A DNA stretch of 64,000 bases from contig JAPSKP010000002.1 in NCBI GenBank assembly GCA_031181585.1, forward strand, positions 62,001 to 126,000, read 5' to 3'. The position numbers were made by a program, and so were the translations under genes. The notes beneath the pieces were generated by a model, which saw nothing but the letters and a program-made list of their open reading frames with translations, was not told where the DNA came from and made no database searches. Source of the stretch: Lysinibacillus sp. (GTDB lineage Bacteria; Bacillota; Bacilli; Bacillales_A; Planococcaceae). Positions 27,750-38,007 of this stretch are shown here, one piece after another; the stretch's first letter is position 1; the number at the start of each line of letters is the position of its first letter.

Positions 27750-27983
27750 TTAATCCAATATATCGACATACGTCTTCTTCTTATGGTATCCACTAGCTGC
27801 TGAATAAACAATTGTGCGAATCGCCTTGGCGACGCGTCCCTGTTTGCCTATCACTTTTCCTCGATCCTCTGGATGAACAAAAAGCTTATAAACAATTCGA
27901 CTCTCGTTTTCGTCCATCTCGATCCGGACGTCCTCTGGATAATCGACTAACGGTTTCACGATTGCTTCAATCAGCTGCTTCAT
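27750..27983 (-). CDS. khpA: KH-domain RNA-binding protein KhpA (YlqC)
   Basis: Small KH-domain RNA-binding protein that in Gram-positives acts with KhpB/EloR and affects cell elongation and small RNAs. 77 aa, essentially a single KH domain: KLFVHPEDRGKVIGKQGRVA with the GKQG loop (GxxG) at about residues 45-48, then KAIRTIVYSAASGYHKKKTY. It lies 15 bases after rpsP, the conserved rpsP-khpA arrangement. Confidence 0.96.
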   Translation of the reverse strand: MKQLIEAIVKPLVDYPEDVRIEMDENESRIVYKLFVHPEDRGKVIGKQGRVAKAIRTIVYSAASGYHKKKTYVDILD

Positions 27984-27997
27984 ATAGATACCTCCGA

Positions 27998-28270
27998 TTA
28001 TTTACTGAATTTTTGGTTGTGGAATTTCTCCATGATCCCTTGTTCTGAGAACAGGTTACGTACAGTATCAGATGGTTTTGCGCCATCAGCTAACCATTTA
28101 AGAGCTTTCTCTTCATCGATTAGTACTGTAGCTGGAGTTGTTAGTGGGTTGTAAGTACCTACTGTTTCGATTTGACGGCCATCACGTGGTGAACGAGCGT
28201 CAGCTACTACGATACGATAGAAAGGAGATTTTTTAGCTCCCATACGTTTTAAGCGAATTTTAACTGCCAT
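27998..28270 (-). CDS. rpsP: 30S ribosomal protein S16
   Basis: Small-subunit protein that binds 16S rRNA early. 90 aa. Signature [20 protein letters not shown] then [30 protein letters not shown] before the ATG. It begins an operon with khpA, with its own promoter after ffh. Confidence 0.99.
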   Translation of the reverse strand: MAVKIRLKRMGAKKSPFYRIVVADARSPRDGRQIETVGTYNPLTTPATVLIDEEKALKWLADGAKPSDTVRNLFSEQGIMEKFHNQKFSK

Positions 28271-28308
28271 TATTTTAGCACCTCCGAATAAGTTTCACAC
28301 AAGATAGT

Positions 28309-28337
28309 ATATTATCAATGTTTGTGTGGTTTGTAAA
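28309..28337 (-). promoter_or_regulatory. Sigma-A type promoter of rpsP
   Basis: Minus strand TTTACA (28337-28332), 17-base spacer, TAATAT (28314-28309), about 40 bases before the rpsP start. The inverted repeat CACACAA / TTGTGTG (arms 28296-28302 and 28322-28328) flanks the -10 element. Confidence 0.7.
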
Positions 28338-28363
28338 GTGTTTTTTCTTAACACCTAATTTTT

Positions 28364-29722
28364 TTATTTAAATAATGAATCTAAGCCTGGTAATTTCATT
28401 TTTTTCTTGCCTTTTCCTTGCGCCATACCTGTCATTTGCTTCATCATTTTCTTCATTTCTTCAAACTGTTTGAGCAGTCGGTTTACTTCCTGGATTGTTG
28501 TACCTGATCCAGTGGCAATCCGTTTTTTACGGCTTGAATTTATAATTTCGGGATTCGTCTTTTCAGCTGGTGTCATCGCATAGATGATTGCCTCGATACG
28601 TCCCATCTGCTTTTCATCGACCTTTACATTGTCCAGACCTTTCATTTTGCTTGCACCAGGCAGCATTTTGAGAAGTTCATCTAAAGGCCCCATCTTCTTT
28701 ACAGCCTGCATCTGCTCAATGAAATCATCGAATGTAAAAGTCTGCGTCATGAACTTTTCTTCCAGCTCTTTCGCCTTTTCCATGTCGACATTCGCCTGCG
28801 CTTTTTCAATCAGTGAAAGCACATCGCCCATCCCTAGAATACGAGAGGCCATACGTTCCGGGTGGAATGATTCTAATGCGTCCATTTTTTCGCCCATACC
28901 AACGAATTTAATTGGCTTTTCTGTTACTGACCGGATCGATAGCGCTGCACCACCACGTGTGTCACCATCAAGCTTTGTTAAAACAACGCCGGTAATACCG
29001 ACAGCCTCATTAAAGCTTTGTGCCACATTGACAGCATCCTGCCCTGTCATCGCATCAACAACAAGGAACACTTCGTCAGGTTCTTTCAACGCACGAATAT
29101 CCTTCAGCTCTTGCATTAGCTGCTCATCAATATGCAGACGACCTGCTGTATCGATGATGACAACATCATGATGCTCCTCTTTTGCATGCTCAATCGCTTG
29201 ACGGGCAATCTCAACTGGTGAAATATCTGTTCCTAAAGCAAAAACAGGTATAGAGAGCTGTTTTCCGATTGTCTGCAGCTGATTGACGGCTGCAGGACGG
29301 TAGACGTCAGCTGCTACTAAAAGCGGCTTTTTATTGTACTTTTTACGCATGACATTTGCCAGCTTACCTGTAGTCGTCGTTTTACCGGCACCTTGGAGAC
29401 CAACCATCATAATAACCGTCGGCGGACGATTATTGAACTTAATTGGACTCTGTTCGCCGCCCATTAAAACCGTTAGCTCATCCTGTACGATTTTGATAAC
29501 CTGCTGGCCCGGTGTTAATGACTTCATTACATCTGTACCTACTGCACGTTCACTTACTTTTTTCACGAACTCTTTAACCACTTTTAAGTTAACGTCGGCT
29601 TCGATTAAAGCAAATCGAACTTCACGCATCATTTCCTTTACGTCTTGTTCAGTAACTTTACCTTTACCTTTAATTTTTTGAATGGTTCCCTGGAGTCGTT
29701 CTGCCAAACCTTCAAATGCCAA
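28364..29722 (-). CDS. ffh: Signal recognition particle protein Ffh (SRP54)
   Basis: GTPase that binds hydrophobic signal sequences and 4.5S/scRNA and docks with FtsY for membrane targeting. 452 aa. N and G domains with Walker A MVGLQGAGKTTTTGKLANVM near residue 105, IIDTAGRLHIDEQLM and TKLDGDTRGGAALSI, then the Met-rich M domain (FEEMKKMMKQMTGMAQGKGK) at the C-terminus. It follows ylxM by 12 bases. Confidence 0.99.
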   Translation of the reverse strand: MAFEGLAERLQGTIQKIKGKGKVTEQDVKEMMREVRFALIEADVNLKVVKEFVKKVSERAVGTDVMKSLTPGQQVIKIVQDELTVLMGGEQSPIKFNNRPPTVIMMVGLQGAGKTTTTGKLANVMRKKYNKKPLLVAADVYRPAAVNQLQTIGKQLSIPVFALGTDISPVEIARQAIEHAKEEHHDVVIIDTAGRLHIDEQLMQELKDIRALKEPDEVFLVVDAMTGQDAVNVAQSFNEAVGITGVVLTKLDGDTRGGAALSIRSVTEKPIKFVGMGEKMDALESFHPERMASRILGMGDVLSLIEKAQANVDMEKAKELEEKFMTQTFTFDDFIEQMQAVKKMGPLDELLKMLPGASKMKGLDNVKVDEKQMGRIEAIIYAMTPAEKTNPEIINSSRKKRIATGSGTTIQEVNRLLKQFEEMKKMMKQMTGMAQGKGKKKMKLPGLDSLFK

Positions 29723-29734
29723 ATCGTTCGCCTC

Positions 29735-30070
29735 CTAATCCGATTCCTTCAATTGCTCAATCAACGCGAGAAGGACTTCTTTTGTAGTACTTTCATCTTC
29801 TATCGCGTCTGTCAGCTCTTTTAAAATACGCTGACGCTGCTGAAATTTCTCTAATAAGCTTAATTTATCTTCATATTCTTCAAGCATTGCTTCTGTACGG
29901 CGAATGTTATCATAGACCGCTTGTCTTGATACATTATAGGACTCGGCAATCTCTCCAAGAGAGTGATCGTCCAAGTAATAAAGCTCCATATAACTACGTT
30001 GCTTATCCGTCAATAATGCCTGATAAAAGTCGAATAGAAAGTTCATGCGTGTTGTTTTTTCAAGTAGCAC
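29735..30070 (-). CDS. ylxM: YlxM-family helix-turn-helix protein, SRP-associated
   Basis: 111 aa from GTG 30070 ([20 protein letters not shown]), chosen because GGAGAG lies about 6 bases upstream; an ATG at 30088 has no ribosome site. Sigma-70 region-4-like helix-turn-helix: [20 protein letters not shown] then [20 protein letters not shown]. Family members (YlxM/p13) are co-transcribed with ffh and thought to influence SRP assembly or ffh expression; the exact role is not settled. Led by a strong promoter at 30103-30132. Confidence 0.93.
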   Translation of the reverse strand: MLLEKTTRMNFLFDFYQALLTDKQRSYMELYYLDDHSLGEIAESYNVSRQAVYDNIRRTEAMLEEYEDKLSLLEKFQQRQRILKELTDAIEDESTTKEVLLALIEQLKESD

Positions 30071-30102
30071 TTTTATCTCTCCATTCATATTTAGTCTACT
30101 GT

Positions 30103-30132
30103 ATCATAAATCTTTTCCCTGTCTACTGTCAA
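30103..30132 (-). promoter_or_regulatory. Sigma-A type promoter of ylxM-ffh
   Basis: Minus strand consensus TTGACA (30132-30127), 18-base spacer, TATGAT (30108-30103), 33 bases before the GTG start of ylxM. Confidence 0.75.
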
Positions 30133-30226
30133 GGTGATTTCCTTGTCTTTTCAACCGTTAGCGATCCTTCTAAAGACACCTTGCCTATTATACCATCTCT
30201 TATTTGTGATCACCATTAAGGACCTG

Positions 30227-30267
30227 CAAAAAAAGACTCCCTTTTCCACTTTACGGAAAAGAGAGCC
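30227..30267 (-). terminator. Intrinsic terminator after ftsY
   Basis: An 11-bp stem CTCUCUUUUCC / GGAAAAGGGAG with one U-G pair (30255-30265 with 30237-30247), 7-base loop, followed by TCTTTTTTTGC on the minus strand. It separates ftsY from the ylxM-ffh promoter. Confidence 0.88.
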
Positions 30268-30271
30268 CCTT

Positions 30272-31510
30272 CTAGTCTTCCATGTTTTTCAGTTCGGCTT
30301 CTAAGCCCTCTGCAAATAGACCATATACATACCGTTCTGCATCGAACGGCTGCAGATCATCCATTTTTTCGCCTAGCCCAACAAATTTCACAGGGATATG
30401 CAGCTTGTTGCGGATAGCAAGAACGATACCGCCTTTCGCTGTACCATCAAGCTTTGTCAGCACGATTCCTGTTACATTTGTCACCTCTTTAAACATCTGT
30501 GCCTGTACTAATGCATTTTGTCCTGTTGTTGCATCAAGTGCCAATAGCACTTCATGAGGTGCATTTGGAATTTCGCGTGAGATGACACGGTGCACCTTTT
30601 CAAGCTCGTTCATTAAGTTCACTTTATTTTGCAAGCGTCCTGCTGTATCGCAAATGAGCACGTCGGCACCGCGGTTTTTCGCCGCACGAATAGCATCGTA
30701 CATAACAGCAGCAGGATCTGATCCTTCCGATTGCTTAATAACTTCACAGCCTACACGGTCACCCCATACTTGGAGCTGATCGATCGCTCCTGCACGGAAC
30801 GTATCTCCCGCAGCGAGCAGAACGGATTTTCCTTCTGATTTCAGGCGGTGTGCCAGCTTACCGATTGTCGTCGTTTTCCCAACACCATTTACACCTACAA
30901 ATAGAATGACTGTTAGTTCACCAGCAGGCTGCATATTTAGCTCAATCAGATTCTCTTCTCCTGCTTCGTAAATTTCAACAAGCTTTTCAGAGATGATTGT
31001 CTGAATGCCTTCTGTATCCTTAATATTCTTACGCTGTACTTCAAAGCGTAATTTATCCATCAATTCCATTACAGTTTCAAAGCCAACATCCGCCTGGAGC
31101 AGTAAATCCTCAAGCTCTTCGAAGAAGTCCTCATCCACTTTACGGTAACGAGCAACTAAGTCATTTACTTTTGACGTAAAGGAATCCCGCGTTTTAGCAA
31201 GGCCCATTTTGAACTTTTGTGTAATAGACCAAGCAGAAGGCTTTTTCTGCTCTTCCTGCTCTTCTACCTCTGCTAAAGCCGGAGTCAATTCTTCAGCAGG
31301 AATTACTTCTTCCCCTACTGTCTCTGTAACCGGAACCTCTTCCTGGGCAGACTCCTCTACTACAGGTTCTTGTACGCCCTCTTTGTCAGCAGGGGCTTCA
31401 TCCTGCACTTCATTTTCTGCCTCAGGTTCTTTTGTTCCTTCCAGAAATTCTTCTTTTTCTTGTTCTGTAGAACCGACCAATTTCTCTTTTAATCGTTTAA
31501 AAAAACTCAT
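30272..31510 (-). CDS. ftsY: Signal recognition particle receptor FtsY
   Basis: Membrane-associated GTPase that receives the SRP-ribosome complex. 412 aa, about 80 longer than B. subtilis FtsY. The N-terminal amphipathic helix [14 protein letters not shown] is followed by an acidic Glu/Pro/Val-rich linker (about residues 16-90), then the N domain from [17 protein letters not shown] and the G domain with [28 protein letters not shown] and [15 protein letters not shown]. The linker is the only unusual part. It starts 13 bases after smc. Confidence 0.98.
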   Translation of the reverse strand: MSFFKRLKEKLVGSTEQEKEEFLEGTKEPEAENEVQDEAPADKEGVQEPVVEESAQEEVPVTETVGEEVIPAEELTPALAEVEEQEEQKKPSAWSITQKFKMGLAKTRDSFTSKVNDLVARYRKVDEDFFEELEDLLLQADVGFETVMELMDKLRFEVQRKNIKDTEGIQTIISEKLVEIYEAGEENLIELNMQPAGELTVILFVGVNGVGKTTTIGKLAHRLKSEGKSVLLAAGDTFRAGAIDQLQVWGDRVGCEVIKQSEGSDPAAVMYDAIRAAKNRGADVLICDTAGRLQNKVNLMNELEKVHRVISREIPNAPHEVLLALDATTGQNALVQAQMFKEVTNVTGIVLTKLDGTAKGGIVLAIRNKLHIPVKFVGLGEKMDDLQPFDAERYVYGLFAEGLEAELKNMED

Positions 31511-31523
31511 TTCCTACACTCCT

Positions 31524-34500
31524 TTATCCTACCGGCAAGTCTTCTTCCAATTTTACCGAAACAAGTTTCGATACACCGGATTCCTGCATTGTAATTCCAT
31601 ATAGGACATCCGCCCCTTCCATCGTCCCTTTTCGGTGCGTGATGACAATGAACTGTGTTTCCTTACTAAATTTTTTCAAATATTGACTGTAACGGATGAC
31701 GTTGGATTCATCTAGTGCAGCCTCTACTTCGTCCAGAATACAGAAAGGAACCGGACGTGTATTTAAAATGGCAAACAATAAGGCGATGGCAGTCAGAGCA
31801 CGCTCTCCACCCGAAAGCAGGCTTAAACTCTGCAGTTTTTTGCCTGGCGGCTGGGCGACAATCTCAATACCTGTTTCGAGTAGATTTTCAGGGTCGATCA
31901 GTACAAGATCTGCCTGTCCTCCGCCAAACAACTCACGAAATACGTCTTTAAATTGTGAACGGACATTCGTAAACGTATCATGGAAACGGGTCGACATTTC
32001 ACCATCCATTTCCTTGATAGCCTCATGTAATGTCTCCTTTGCTTCGAGCAGATCATTACGCTGCTCTGTCAAGAATGCATGACGCTCCTGTACACGCTCG
32101 AATTCATCGATTGCCGTCAAATTGACTGGTCCTAATTCTTCAATCGACTGCTTCAAAAGCTTCACTTTTCGACGCACCTGCTCTACGTCCTCAATTGCTT
32201 CTGCTAATTCCTTTGCCATTTCAAATGTCAGCTCATAGTTTTCCTCCAACTGTGTCAGCAGGTTTGTCTGATCATACTGAAGGCGGCTGCGTTTAATAGA
32301 CAATGCATTAATCGCTTCTACAAAGCCTTTGTGCATTCGCTGCTTTTCTTTTACATCTTCTTCTATTGCAGCAAGCTTCGCCTGCATCGTTTCTTTCTGA
32401 TCGCGTTTTTCCGCAATAATATCGAGCAATGTCTGTCTCTTAACACTCCATTCGACAATCGATTGCTCAATTTCCTCCATTGAAGGACCATTTAAGCCTG
32501 CATCCGACTGGAACCACTCGATTTCCTGGGAAATTTTTTCGATAGATTCGTTCGCTTTCGACAATCGAACAGCAATATCTGCTATTGTCAGCTGCAACTG
32601 AGATAGCTGCTCCTGTGCAACAGCGAGCTGTGAGCGCTTCTCTCCAATCTGATCCCGCAGGACATCCTTCTGTGTATCCCCTTGCGCCTTGGCGAGCGTC
32701 AACTGTTCGACTAGTTCATTGATTTCAGCAAGTTCAATCGAGAGTTCCTGCAACCGTTTCTCTGCCTGTTCCTTTTGCTCAGCAAGCGTTTCATGTCGTG
32801 TGGACATTGATGTCTGCTCACTCGTAGCAAGGGTCACACTCGTACGCAGATTCTTCTCCTGCATATCAAGCTCCAATAGCATTGATTTTTGCTGCTGCTC
32901 TTGAGAACGCAGTTCCTCTCCGAGCAAACGTACTTCCTCCAGCTCATCTCCTAGTGTCGCAACCTTTTCTTTATCAATGGCCACTGTACGCTCCGCTGAT
33001 TGGATAGACTGCTCCAGCTCTGCGATTTTCACCGACAATGTATCCAGCTCTGCTTTTCTTGTGAACAGAGAAGTTTGCTGTTTAACAGATCCGCCTGTCA
33101 GTGATCCGCCTGCATTCACGATATCACCATCAAGTGTCACAACACGGAATTTAAAACCAAGCATACGGGCAATTTGACTTGCCCCATCAAGGCTGGCAGC
33201 AACAAGTACATTTCCTAGGAGATTTTCAACGATAGATCGGTTCGTTTCCTCAAATGCCACCAGGTTATACGCCATGTCAACAAATGAAGGATGGCCGGAA
33301 ACCGAAGAAATCTGGGCTTCACTCAACCGGCGAGACTTCATAACAGATTTCGGTAAAAATGTTGCACGACCCGCACGACGTTTCTTCAGCCATGCGATTG
33401 CCTGCTGTGCATGCTGCTCGTTTTGCGTCACGATATGCTGACTTGCCGCACCAAGTGCCGTTTCAATAGCCTGGGAATACTCACCGGTTACTTGCACAAG
33501 TTCGGCAACCGCTCCTTCAATACCTGTTAATTCACCTTTATCGCGCGCCAGCAGTATTTCTTTAACGCCGTGGAAAAAGCCTGAAAAATCTGCTTCTAGC
33601 TCTGCTAATGTTTCACGCCGCGACTTTAACTGTTGCTGATGCTGGTATGCTTTGTAGAGAAGGTTTTGCTTCTCATCCAACTGTGAAGTAAGCTGCTTTA
33701 AAGAATTTTGCATAACTGCATACAGATCAAGCTTTTCCTTTAACTCTTCCTGCATTTTCTTTAACTGCTTGTTTACTATTTCTTTCTCGGCAATCGTACG
33801 GTCTAAGTCTTTTTGCATGTCAGCCGAGCGGTCGGTAATACGTTCTGCCGTTTCCTGCTGCTGCTGCAGCTGCTGGTCAATATGCTTTAGTTCATTCTTG
33901 ACCGTTGCTTCCTCATTCAACAAATCAATATATTTATTTTTCGATGTTTCGATTTCTTCCTCAATTTCAGAAACAGAGCGCGTTAAAGCCTGCTCCAGCT
34001 GTTTGATAGCCTGCCTTAATGTGGACACTTCCTGCTGTTTTTCGGAGAACAGCGCTTTTTTCTCTGTCTCTTGTAACGCATGTTTCTTCGCTTCCTCTGT
34101 TGCCGTCTGCAGATTAGCTTCCAGCTGCTTCATATGCTTTTCGGCATTTGAGCGCTTTTCATGCATCAAAGCCTTTCGACCATCCCAGCGTTCCACTTCA
34201 GCCGTTGCTTCCACTAATTCTTCCTGAGAACCGTCTAACTGTCCATCTAATATTTTCAGCTCTGCACGCACTTGGCGCAGACTCTTTTCAAGAGTGCTTA
34301 TTTCACCGGCCAGCAGAAGCTCATTTGCTTCCAATTCAGCAAACTCTCTTTGCATTGCCTCCAGTTGTTTTGCACAGACATGTAAATCGTGAACGATTAA
34401 GGAAATATCGAAGTCCTTCAATTCTGCGCTCATCCGGACATAGTCTTTGGCAGCTGAAGCTTGAATTTGTAATGGCTCCAAGCGGTTATCCAGCTCATGT

Positions 34501-35084
34501 AAAATATCCAGCACTCGATGGAGATTCTCATCCGTCTCAACGAGCTTATGTTCTGCCTTCTTTTTCCGCTGCTTGTATTTTAGCACACCTGCTGCCTCTT
34601 CAAAGATCAGACGACGATCATCCGGACGACTGTTTAATACTTCATCGACCCGTCCTTGCGAAATGATAGAAAACGCTTCTTTTCCAAGCCCGGAATCCAT
34701 AAACAAGTCCGTAATATCCTTCAGGCGACATGTTTGATTATTGAGCAAATACTCACTATCACCTGAACGATACACACGTCTTGTCACACTGATTTCAGTA
34801 TACGGTACAGCAATTCGTTCGTCCGTATTATCCAAAACCAATGTCACCTCTGCAAAGTTCAGCGGTTTGCGTGACTCACTGCCAGCAAAAATAACATCTT
34901 CCATTTTCGACCCACGAAGTGATTTCGCCGATTGTTCACCAAGTACCCAGCGAATTGCATCCGTTACATTACTTTTACCACTGCCATTCGGGCCTACTAC
35001 TGCGGTTACACCTGGGACAAAATCTATACCAATACGCTCTGCAAAAGATTTGAAGCCCATTACTTCAAGTCGCTTTAAGAACAT
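31524..35084 (-). CDS. smc: Chromosome partition protein Smc
   Basis: Condensin ATPase that with ScpA and ScpB organises and segregates the chromosome. 1186 aa, the usual length. Walker A VVGPNGSGKSNVTDAIRWVL at residues 28-47; two long coiled coils (about 165-500 and 675-1010) around the hinge (about 510-660, GELTGIEGAVAELVQVTGEY, AGGSLTGGS); C-terminal ABC signature LLSGGERALTAIALLFAI and Walker B FCILDEVEAALDESN. It starts one base after the rnc stop. Confidence 0.99.
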   Translation of the reverse strand: MFLKRLEVMGFKSFAERIGIDFVPGVTAVVGPNGSGKSNVTDAIRWVLGEQSAKSLRGSKMEDVIFAGSESRKPLNFAEVTLVLDNTDERIAVPYTEISVTRRVYRSGDSEYLLNNQTCRLKDITDLFMDSGLGKEAFSIISQGRVDEVLNSRPDDRRLIFEEAAGVLKYKQRKKKAEHKLVETDENLHRVLDILHELDNRLEPLQIQASAAKDYVRMSAELKDFDISLIVHDLHVCAKQLEAMQREFAELEANELLLAGEISTLEKSLRQVRAELKILDGQLDGSQEELVEATAEVERWDGRKALMHEKRSNAEKHMKQLEANLQTATEEAKKHALQETEKKALFSEKQQEVSTLRQAIKQLEQALTRSVSEIEEEIETSKNKYIDLLNEEATVKNELKHIDQQLQQQQETAERITDRSADMQKDLDRTIAEKEIVNKQLKKMQEELKEKLDLYAVMQNSLKQLTSQLDEKQNLLYKAYQHQQQLKSRRETLAELEADFSGFFHGVKEILLARDKGELTGIEGAVAELVQVTGEYSQAIETALGAASQHIVTQNEQHAQQAIAWLKKRRAGRATFLPKSVMKSRRLSEAQISSVSGHPSFVDMAYNLVAFEETNRSIVENLLGNVLVAASLDGASQIARMLGFKFRVVTLDGDIVNAGGSLTGGSVKQQTSLFTRKAELDTLSVKIAELEQSIQSAERTVAIDKEKVATLGDELEEVRLLGEELRSQEQQQKSMLLELDMQEKNLRTSVTLATSEQTSMSTRHETLAEQKEQAEKRLQELSIELAEINELVEQLTLAKAQGDTQKDVLRDQIGEKRSQLAVAQEQLSQLQLTIADIAVRLSKANESIEKISQEIEWFQSDAGLNGPSMEEIEQSIVEWSVKRQTLLDIIAEKRDQKETMQAKLAAIEEDVKEKQRMHKGFVEAINALSIKRSRLQYDQTNLLTQLEENYELTFEMAKELAEAIEDVEQVRRKVKLLKQSIEELGPVNLTAIDEFERVQERHAFLTEQRNDLLEAKETLHEAIKEMDGEMSTRFHDTFTNVRSQFKDVFRELFGGGQADLVLIDPENLLETGIEIVAQPPGKKLQSLSLLSGGERALTAIALLFAILNTRPVPFCILDEVEAALDESNVIRYSQYLKKFSKETQFIVITHRKGTMEGADVLYGITMQESGVSKLVSVKLEEDLPVG

Positions 35085-35085
35085 A

Positions 35086-35853
35086 TTACTCCCCCTCTTG
35101 TGCCTGCTGCTTTAGCTTCTGCATTGCACTTTGTGCCGCTTGCTGTTCAGCCTCTTTCTTCGATTTACCTCGTCCTACCCCAAGCTCCTGCTCATTCAAC
35201 AGAACACGAGACACGAAGGTACGGTTATGAGCCGGTCCTTTTTCATCAACGATTTCATAATGCAAGACGCCGTTGTTTGATTGCTGCACCATTTCCTGCA
35301 ACTGACTCTTGAAATCCATCACATGCGAAAAAGCACCGAGTTCTACTTTCGGGAACACGACTTTTTCCAGGAATGCTACTACCCGCTCTAATCCTTGGTC
35401 CAGATAAAGTGCACCAACAAATGACTCAAATACGTCTGCTAAAAGCGCTGGACGCTCACGGCCACCCGTTAATTCCTCACCTTTTCCAAGTAATACATAT
35501 CGGCCAAATTCCAATTCATTCGCAAAAATAACTAAAGACGGCTCGCAGACAATTGATGCACGTAATTTTGTCAGCTCACCCTCACTCATTTGTGGGTATT
35601 TTTCAAATAGAAATTTTGACACAGATAGCTCTAAAACAGCATCTCCTAGAAACTCTAGCCGCTCGTTGTCCGTAAATAGCTTTCGACGATGTTCATTCAC
35701 ATAGGATGAATGGGTAAATGCTTGATATAGCAAATTTTTGTTATTGAACGAAACGTTCAAATCGCTTTGCAATTGTTCGAAAAGTTCCCGAACCTTTTCT
35801 GGGAATACGCCAGTTTTCTGATTATTTCCTTTTTTTCTTATCGTCATGGACAA
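35086..35853 (-). CDS. rnc: Ribonuclease III
   Basis: Double-strand-specific RNase that processes rRNA, SRP RNA and mRNAs. 255 aa. RNase III signature [20 protein letters not shown] at about residues 63-82, second catalytic region [20 protein letters not shown], and a C-terminal double-stranded-RNA-binding domain ([40 protein letters not shown]). The start may be TTG 35853 (AAGGA 7 bases upstream) or ATG 35847. Head of the rnc-smc-ftsY operon. Confidence 0.98.
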   Translation of the reverse strand: MSMTIRKKGNNQKTGVFPEKVRELFEQLQSDLNVSFNNKNLLYQAFTHSSYVNEHRRKLFTDNERLEFLGDAVLELSVSKFLFEKYPQMSEGELTKLRASIVCEPSLVIFANELEFGRYVLLGKGEELTGGRERPALLADVFESFVGALYLDQGLERVVAFLEKVVFPKVELGAFSHVMDFKSQLQEMVQQSNNGVLHYEIVDEKGPAHNRTFVSRVLLNEQELGVGRGKSKKEAEQQAAQSAMQKLKQQAQEGE

Positions 35854-35883
35854 TCTGCCTTCCTTACTCAGTTTCTAACGTTT

Positions 35884-35912
35884 AGTTTACATCGTTGTAC
35901 CAGTTAACGCAA
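35884..35912 (-). promoter_or_regulatory. Sigma-A type promoter of rnc-smc-ftsY
   Basis: Minus strand TTGCGT (35912-35907), 17-base spacer, TAAACT (35889-35884), about 30 bases before the rnc start and downstream of the acpP terminator. Confidence 0.55.
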
Positions 35913-35970
35913 AGAGATTCTCATAAAAAGTCACGTTTTACAAAGGTTTTTCCTCTATTGTATAAATATC

Positions 35971-36022
35971 GCAATGAAAAAGAGGTACATGAACACGAAT
36001 ACCCGCGTTTATGTACCTCTGT
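35971..36022 (-). terminator. Intrinsic terminator after acpP
   Basis: Perfect 10-bp stem AGAGGTACAT / ATGTACCTCT (35981-35990 with 36011-36020), loop of 20 bases, then TTTTTCATT on the minus strand. It closes the fapR-plsX-fabD-fabG-acpP operon. Confidence 0.85.
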
Positions 36023-36026
36023 ATCA

Positions 36027-36272
36027 TTAGCTGATTTTGCTTTCAATGTAGTTGATGGCATCACCAACTGTTGCAATTTTTTCAGCATCTTCATCTGAAA
36101 TTTCCATGTCGAATTCATCTTCAAGCTCCATAACAAGCTCAACAACATCTAATGAATCCGCACCTAGATCTTCACGGAAAGAAGCTTCTACTTTCACTTC
36201 GCTCTCGTCAACACCTAGACGGTCTACGATTACTTTTGAAACACGCTCTAATACTGTAGCCAAATCGGTCAC
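36027..36272 (-). CDS. acpP: Acyl carrier protein
   Basis: Carrier of growing acyl chains in fatty-acid synthesis. 81 aa, very acidic. The phosphopantetheine site is the Ser in [19 protein letters not shown] (about residues 32-50). Follows fabG by 21 bases without a separate promoter that I can see. Confidence 0.99.
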   Translation of the reverse strand: MTDLATVLERVSKVIVDRLGVDESEVKVEASFREDLGADSLDVVELVMELEDEFDMEISDEDAEKIATVGDAINYIESKIS

Positions 36273-36293
36273 CTCCCCTCAAATATATATCAA

Positions 36294-37037
36294 TTACATA
36301 ACTAGGCCACCATCAATATGCAGCGTCTGCCCTGTAATATAATTTGCGCTGTCAGAAGCAAGGAATATAACCGCCTTTGCAATATCCTCCGGCTGCCCAA
36401 GCTTCGCCAATGGAATTTGCTTCAACATCGTTTCCTTGATTTCTTCCGGCAGAGCATCTGTCATTTCAGTCGTAATAAAACCTGGTGCAATAGCGTTCAC
36501 TAAAATATTGCGGCTCGCCAACTCCTGGGCTGTCGTCTTCGTCAAGCCAATTACCCCTGCCTTAGCAGCGACGTAATTCGCCTGCCCTGGGTTCCCCGCT
36601 ACTCCTACGATCGAAGAGATATTAATAATACGGCCTGCACGCTGCTTCATCATCTGACGCGTTACTGCTTTTGTACAAAGGAACACTCCCTTGAGATTCG
36701 TATCGATCACATCATCCCATTCCTGTTCCTTCATACGCATTAATAAGTTGTCGCGTGTAATTCCCGCATTGTTGACTAGTATGTCGATAGAACCGAATGT
36801 TTCCAATGCCTGCTTCATTAGACTATCTACAGAAGGACTGTCCGCTACATTCGCCTGTACTGCTATAGCCTTTGGTCCCAGCGCCTCGATTTCTTTCACA
36901 ACTTCCTCTGCTTTTGCTTCACTGCCGCTGAAGTTGACCACAACATTTGCCCCCTGCTTTGCCAGCTCAATGCAAATCGCACGGCCGATCCCGCGAGAAC
37001 CGCCCGTTACAACGGCCGTTTTACCTGTTAAACACAT
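36294..37037 (-). CDS. fabG: 3-oxoacyl-ACP reductase FabG
   Basis: NADPH-dependent short-chain dehydrogenase that reduces 3-ketoacyl-ACP in fatty-acid elongation. 247 aa from ATG 37037, which has AAGGAG 8 bases upstream inside the end of fabD; the GTG at 37046 is less likely. Cofactor motif [11 protein letters not shown] (residues 11-21), NNAG, catalytic Ser in ISSIVG and the Tyr-Lys pair in [14 protein letters not shown]. The C-terminal [14 protein letters not shown] is typical. Confidence 0.97.
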   Translation of the reverse strand: MCLTGKTAVVTGGSRGIGRAICIELAKQGANVVVNFSGSEAKAEEVVKEIEALGPKAIAVQANVADSPSVDSLMKQALETFGSIDILVNNAGITRDNLLMRMKEQEWDDVIDTNLKGVFLCTKAVTRQMMKQRAGRIINISSIVGVAGNPGQANYVAAKAGVIGLTKTTAQELASRNILVNAIAPGFITTEMTDALPEEIKETMLKQIPLAKLGQPEDIAKAVIFLASDSANYITGQTLHIDGGLVM

Positions 37038-37981
37038 TGTGCCCACTCCTTAGACGCCTCGACGACCTGCGCCAGTGTCACTTCATCATACACACTATAA
37101 ACAGTCGCTCCGCGATCAATTTTCTTCACAAGCCCAGACAACACCTTGCCCGGACCACATTCAATAAAGATATCCACGCCCTGTTCAAGCAATGTGCGTA
37201 CATTTTGCTCCCACTGGACAGGACTCGATACTTGATCCACCATTTCCTTCTTAATATCTGCCACCTCTTCAAGCAACACAGACGTTACATTACTGATAAC
37301 AGGAATGGCAGGTTTCTTCATTTCTATTTCTTCTATTGCCGCTGCCAGCTTTTCAGCAGCAGGTTCCATCAATGAGCTGTGGAAAGGTCCACTTACTGTT
37401 AAAGGAATCACACGCTTTGCTCCACGTTCTTTTGCTAAAGCTCCGGCTTTTTCAACGCCTTCCTTCGTCCCCGAAATGACGATTTGTCCCGGGCAATTTA
37501 GGTTTGCAAGCTGCGCTACCACCCCTGATGCGCTCACTTCCTCGCAAACTTGTGCTAACTCGGTAGATTCCATGCCCAGCACTGCTGCCATGGCCCCCTC
37601 ACCCGCCGGTACTGCCTCGTCCATATATAAACCACGTTTATGAACAATTTGCACTGCATCCTCGAATGTCACTACTTCTGATGTGACGAATGCACTGTAC
37701 TCCCCTAATGAATGACCTGCTGTATAATCCGGTCTGATGCCTTCTTCCATCAATCGACGTGCAATCATGACACCTGTTGTCAAAAGTGCCGGCTGCGCAT
37801 TGTAAGTCAATGTCAGCTCCTCCTGTGGTCCTTCCAGCATCAATTTAGATAATGAAAAGCCTAAAGCATCATCCGCTGTCTCATAAAACGTTCTGCTATT
37901 TTCATTTACTTTGACAAGTTCCGAACCCATTCCTACTTGCTGCGACCCTTGTCCCGGAAAAATAAAAGCAATTTTTGTCAT
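37028..37981 (-). CDS. fabD: Malonyl-CoA-ACP transacylase FabD
   Basis: Transfers malonyl from CoA to ACP for fatty-acid elongation. 317 aa from ATG 37981 ([20 protein letters not shown]) with GGGGAG upstream; the in-frame extension to 38044 overlaps plsX. Catalytic Ser in the nucleophile elbow [14 protein letters not shown] at about residues 88-101, catalytic His in [13 protein letters not shown]. Overlaps the start of fabG by 10 bases. Confidence 0.97.
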   Translation of the reverse strand: MTKIAFIFPGQGSQQVGMGSELVKVNENSRTFYETADDALGFSLSKLMLEGPQEELTLTYNAQPALLTTGVMIARRLMEEGIRPDYTAGHSLGEYSAFVTSEVVTFEDAVQIVHKRGLYMDEAVPAGEGAMAAVLGMESTELAQVCEEVSASGVVAQLANLNCPGQIVISGTKEGVEKAGALAKERGAKRVIPLTVSGPFHSSLMEPAAEKLAAAIEEIEMKKPAIPVISNVTSVLLEEVADIKKEMVDQVSSPVQWEQNVRTLLEQGVDIFIECGPGKVLSGLVKKIDRGATVYSVYDEVTLAQVVEASKEWAQCV

Positions 37982-38007
37982 CTTTAGCTCCCCTTTGTGA
38001 CTGACAA

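Noticed and set aside
28584-29171. Plus-strand open frame of 195 codons opposite ffh
   Set aside because: It is the antisense shadow of a strongly conserved gene, Ser/Arg-rich with no family resemblance and no ribosome site.
33769-34666. Plus-strand frames opposite the Smc coiled coil
   Set aside because: Ser/Cys-rich mirror images of Glu/Gln/Lys coiled-coil codons.
35921-36148. Minus-strand frame of 75 codons overlapping acpP
   Set aside because: Out-of-frame reading of acpP that runs through the acpP terminator.
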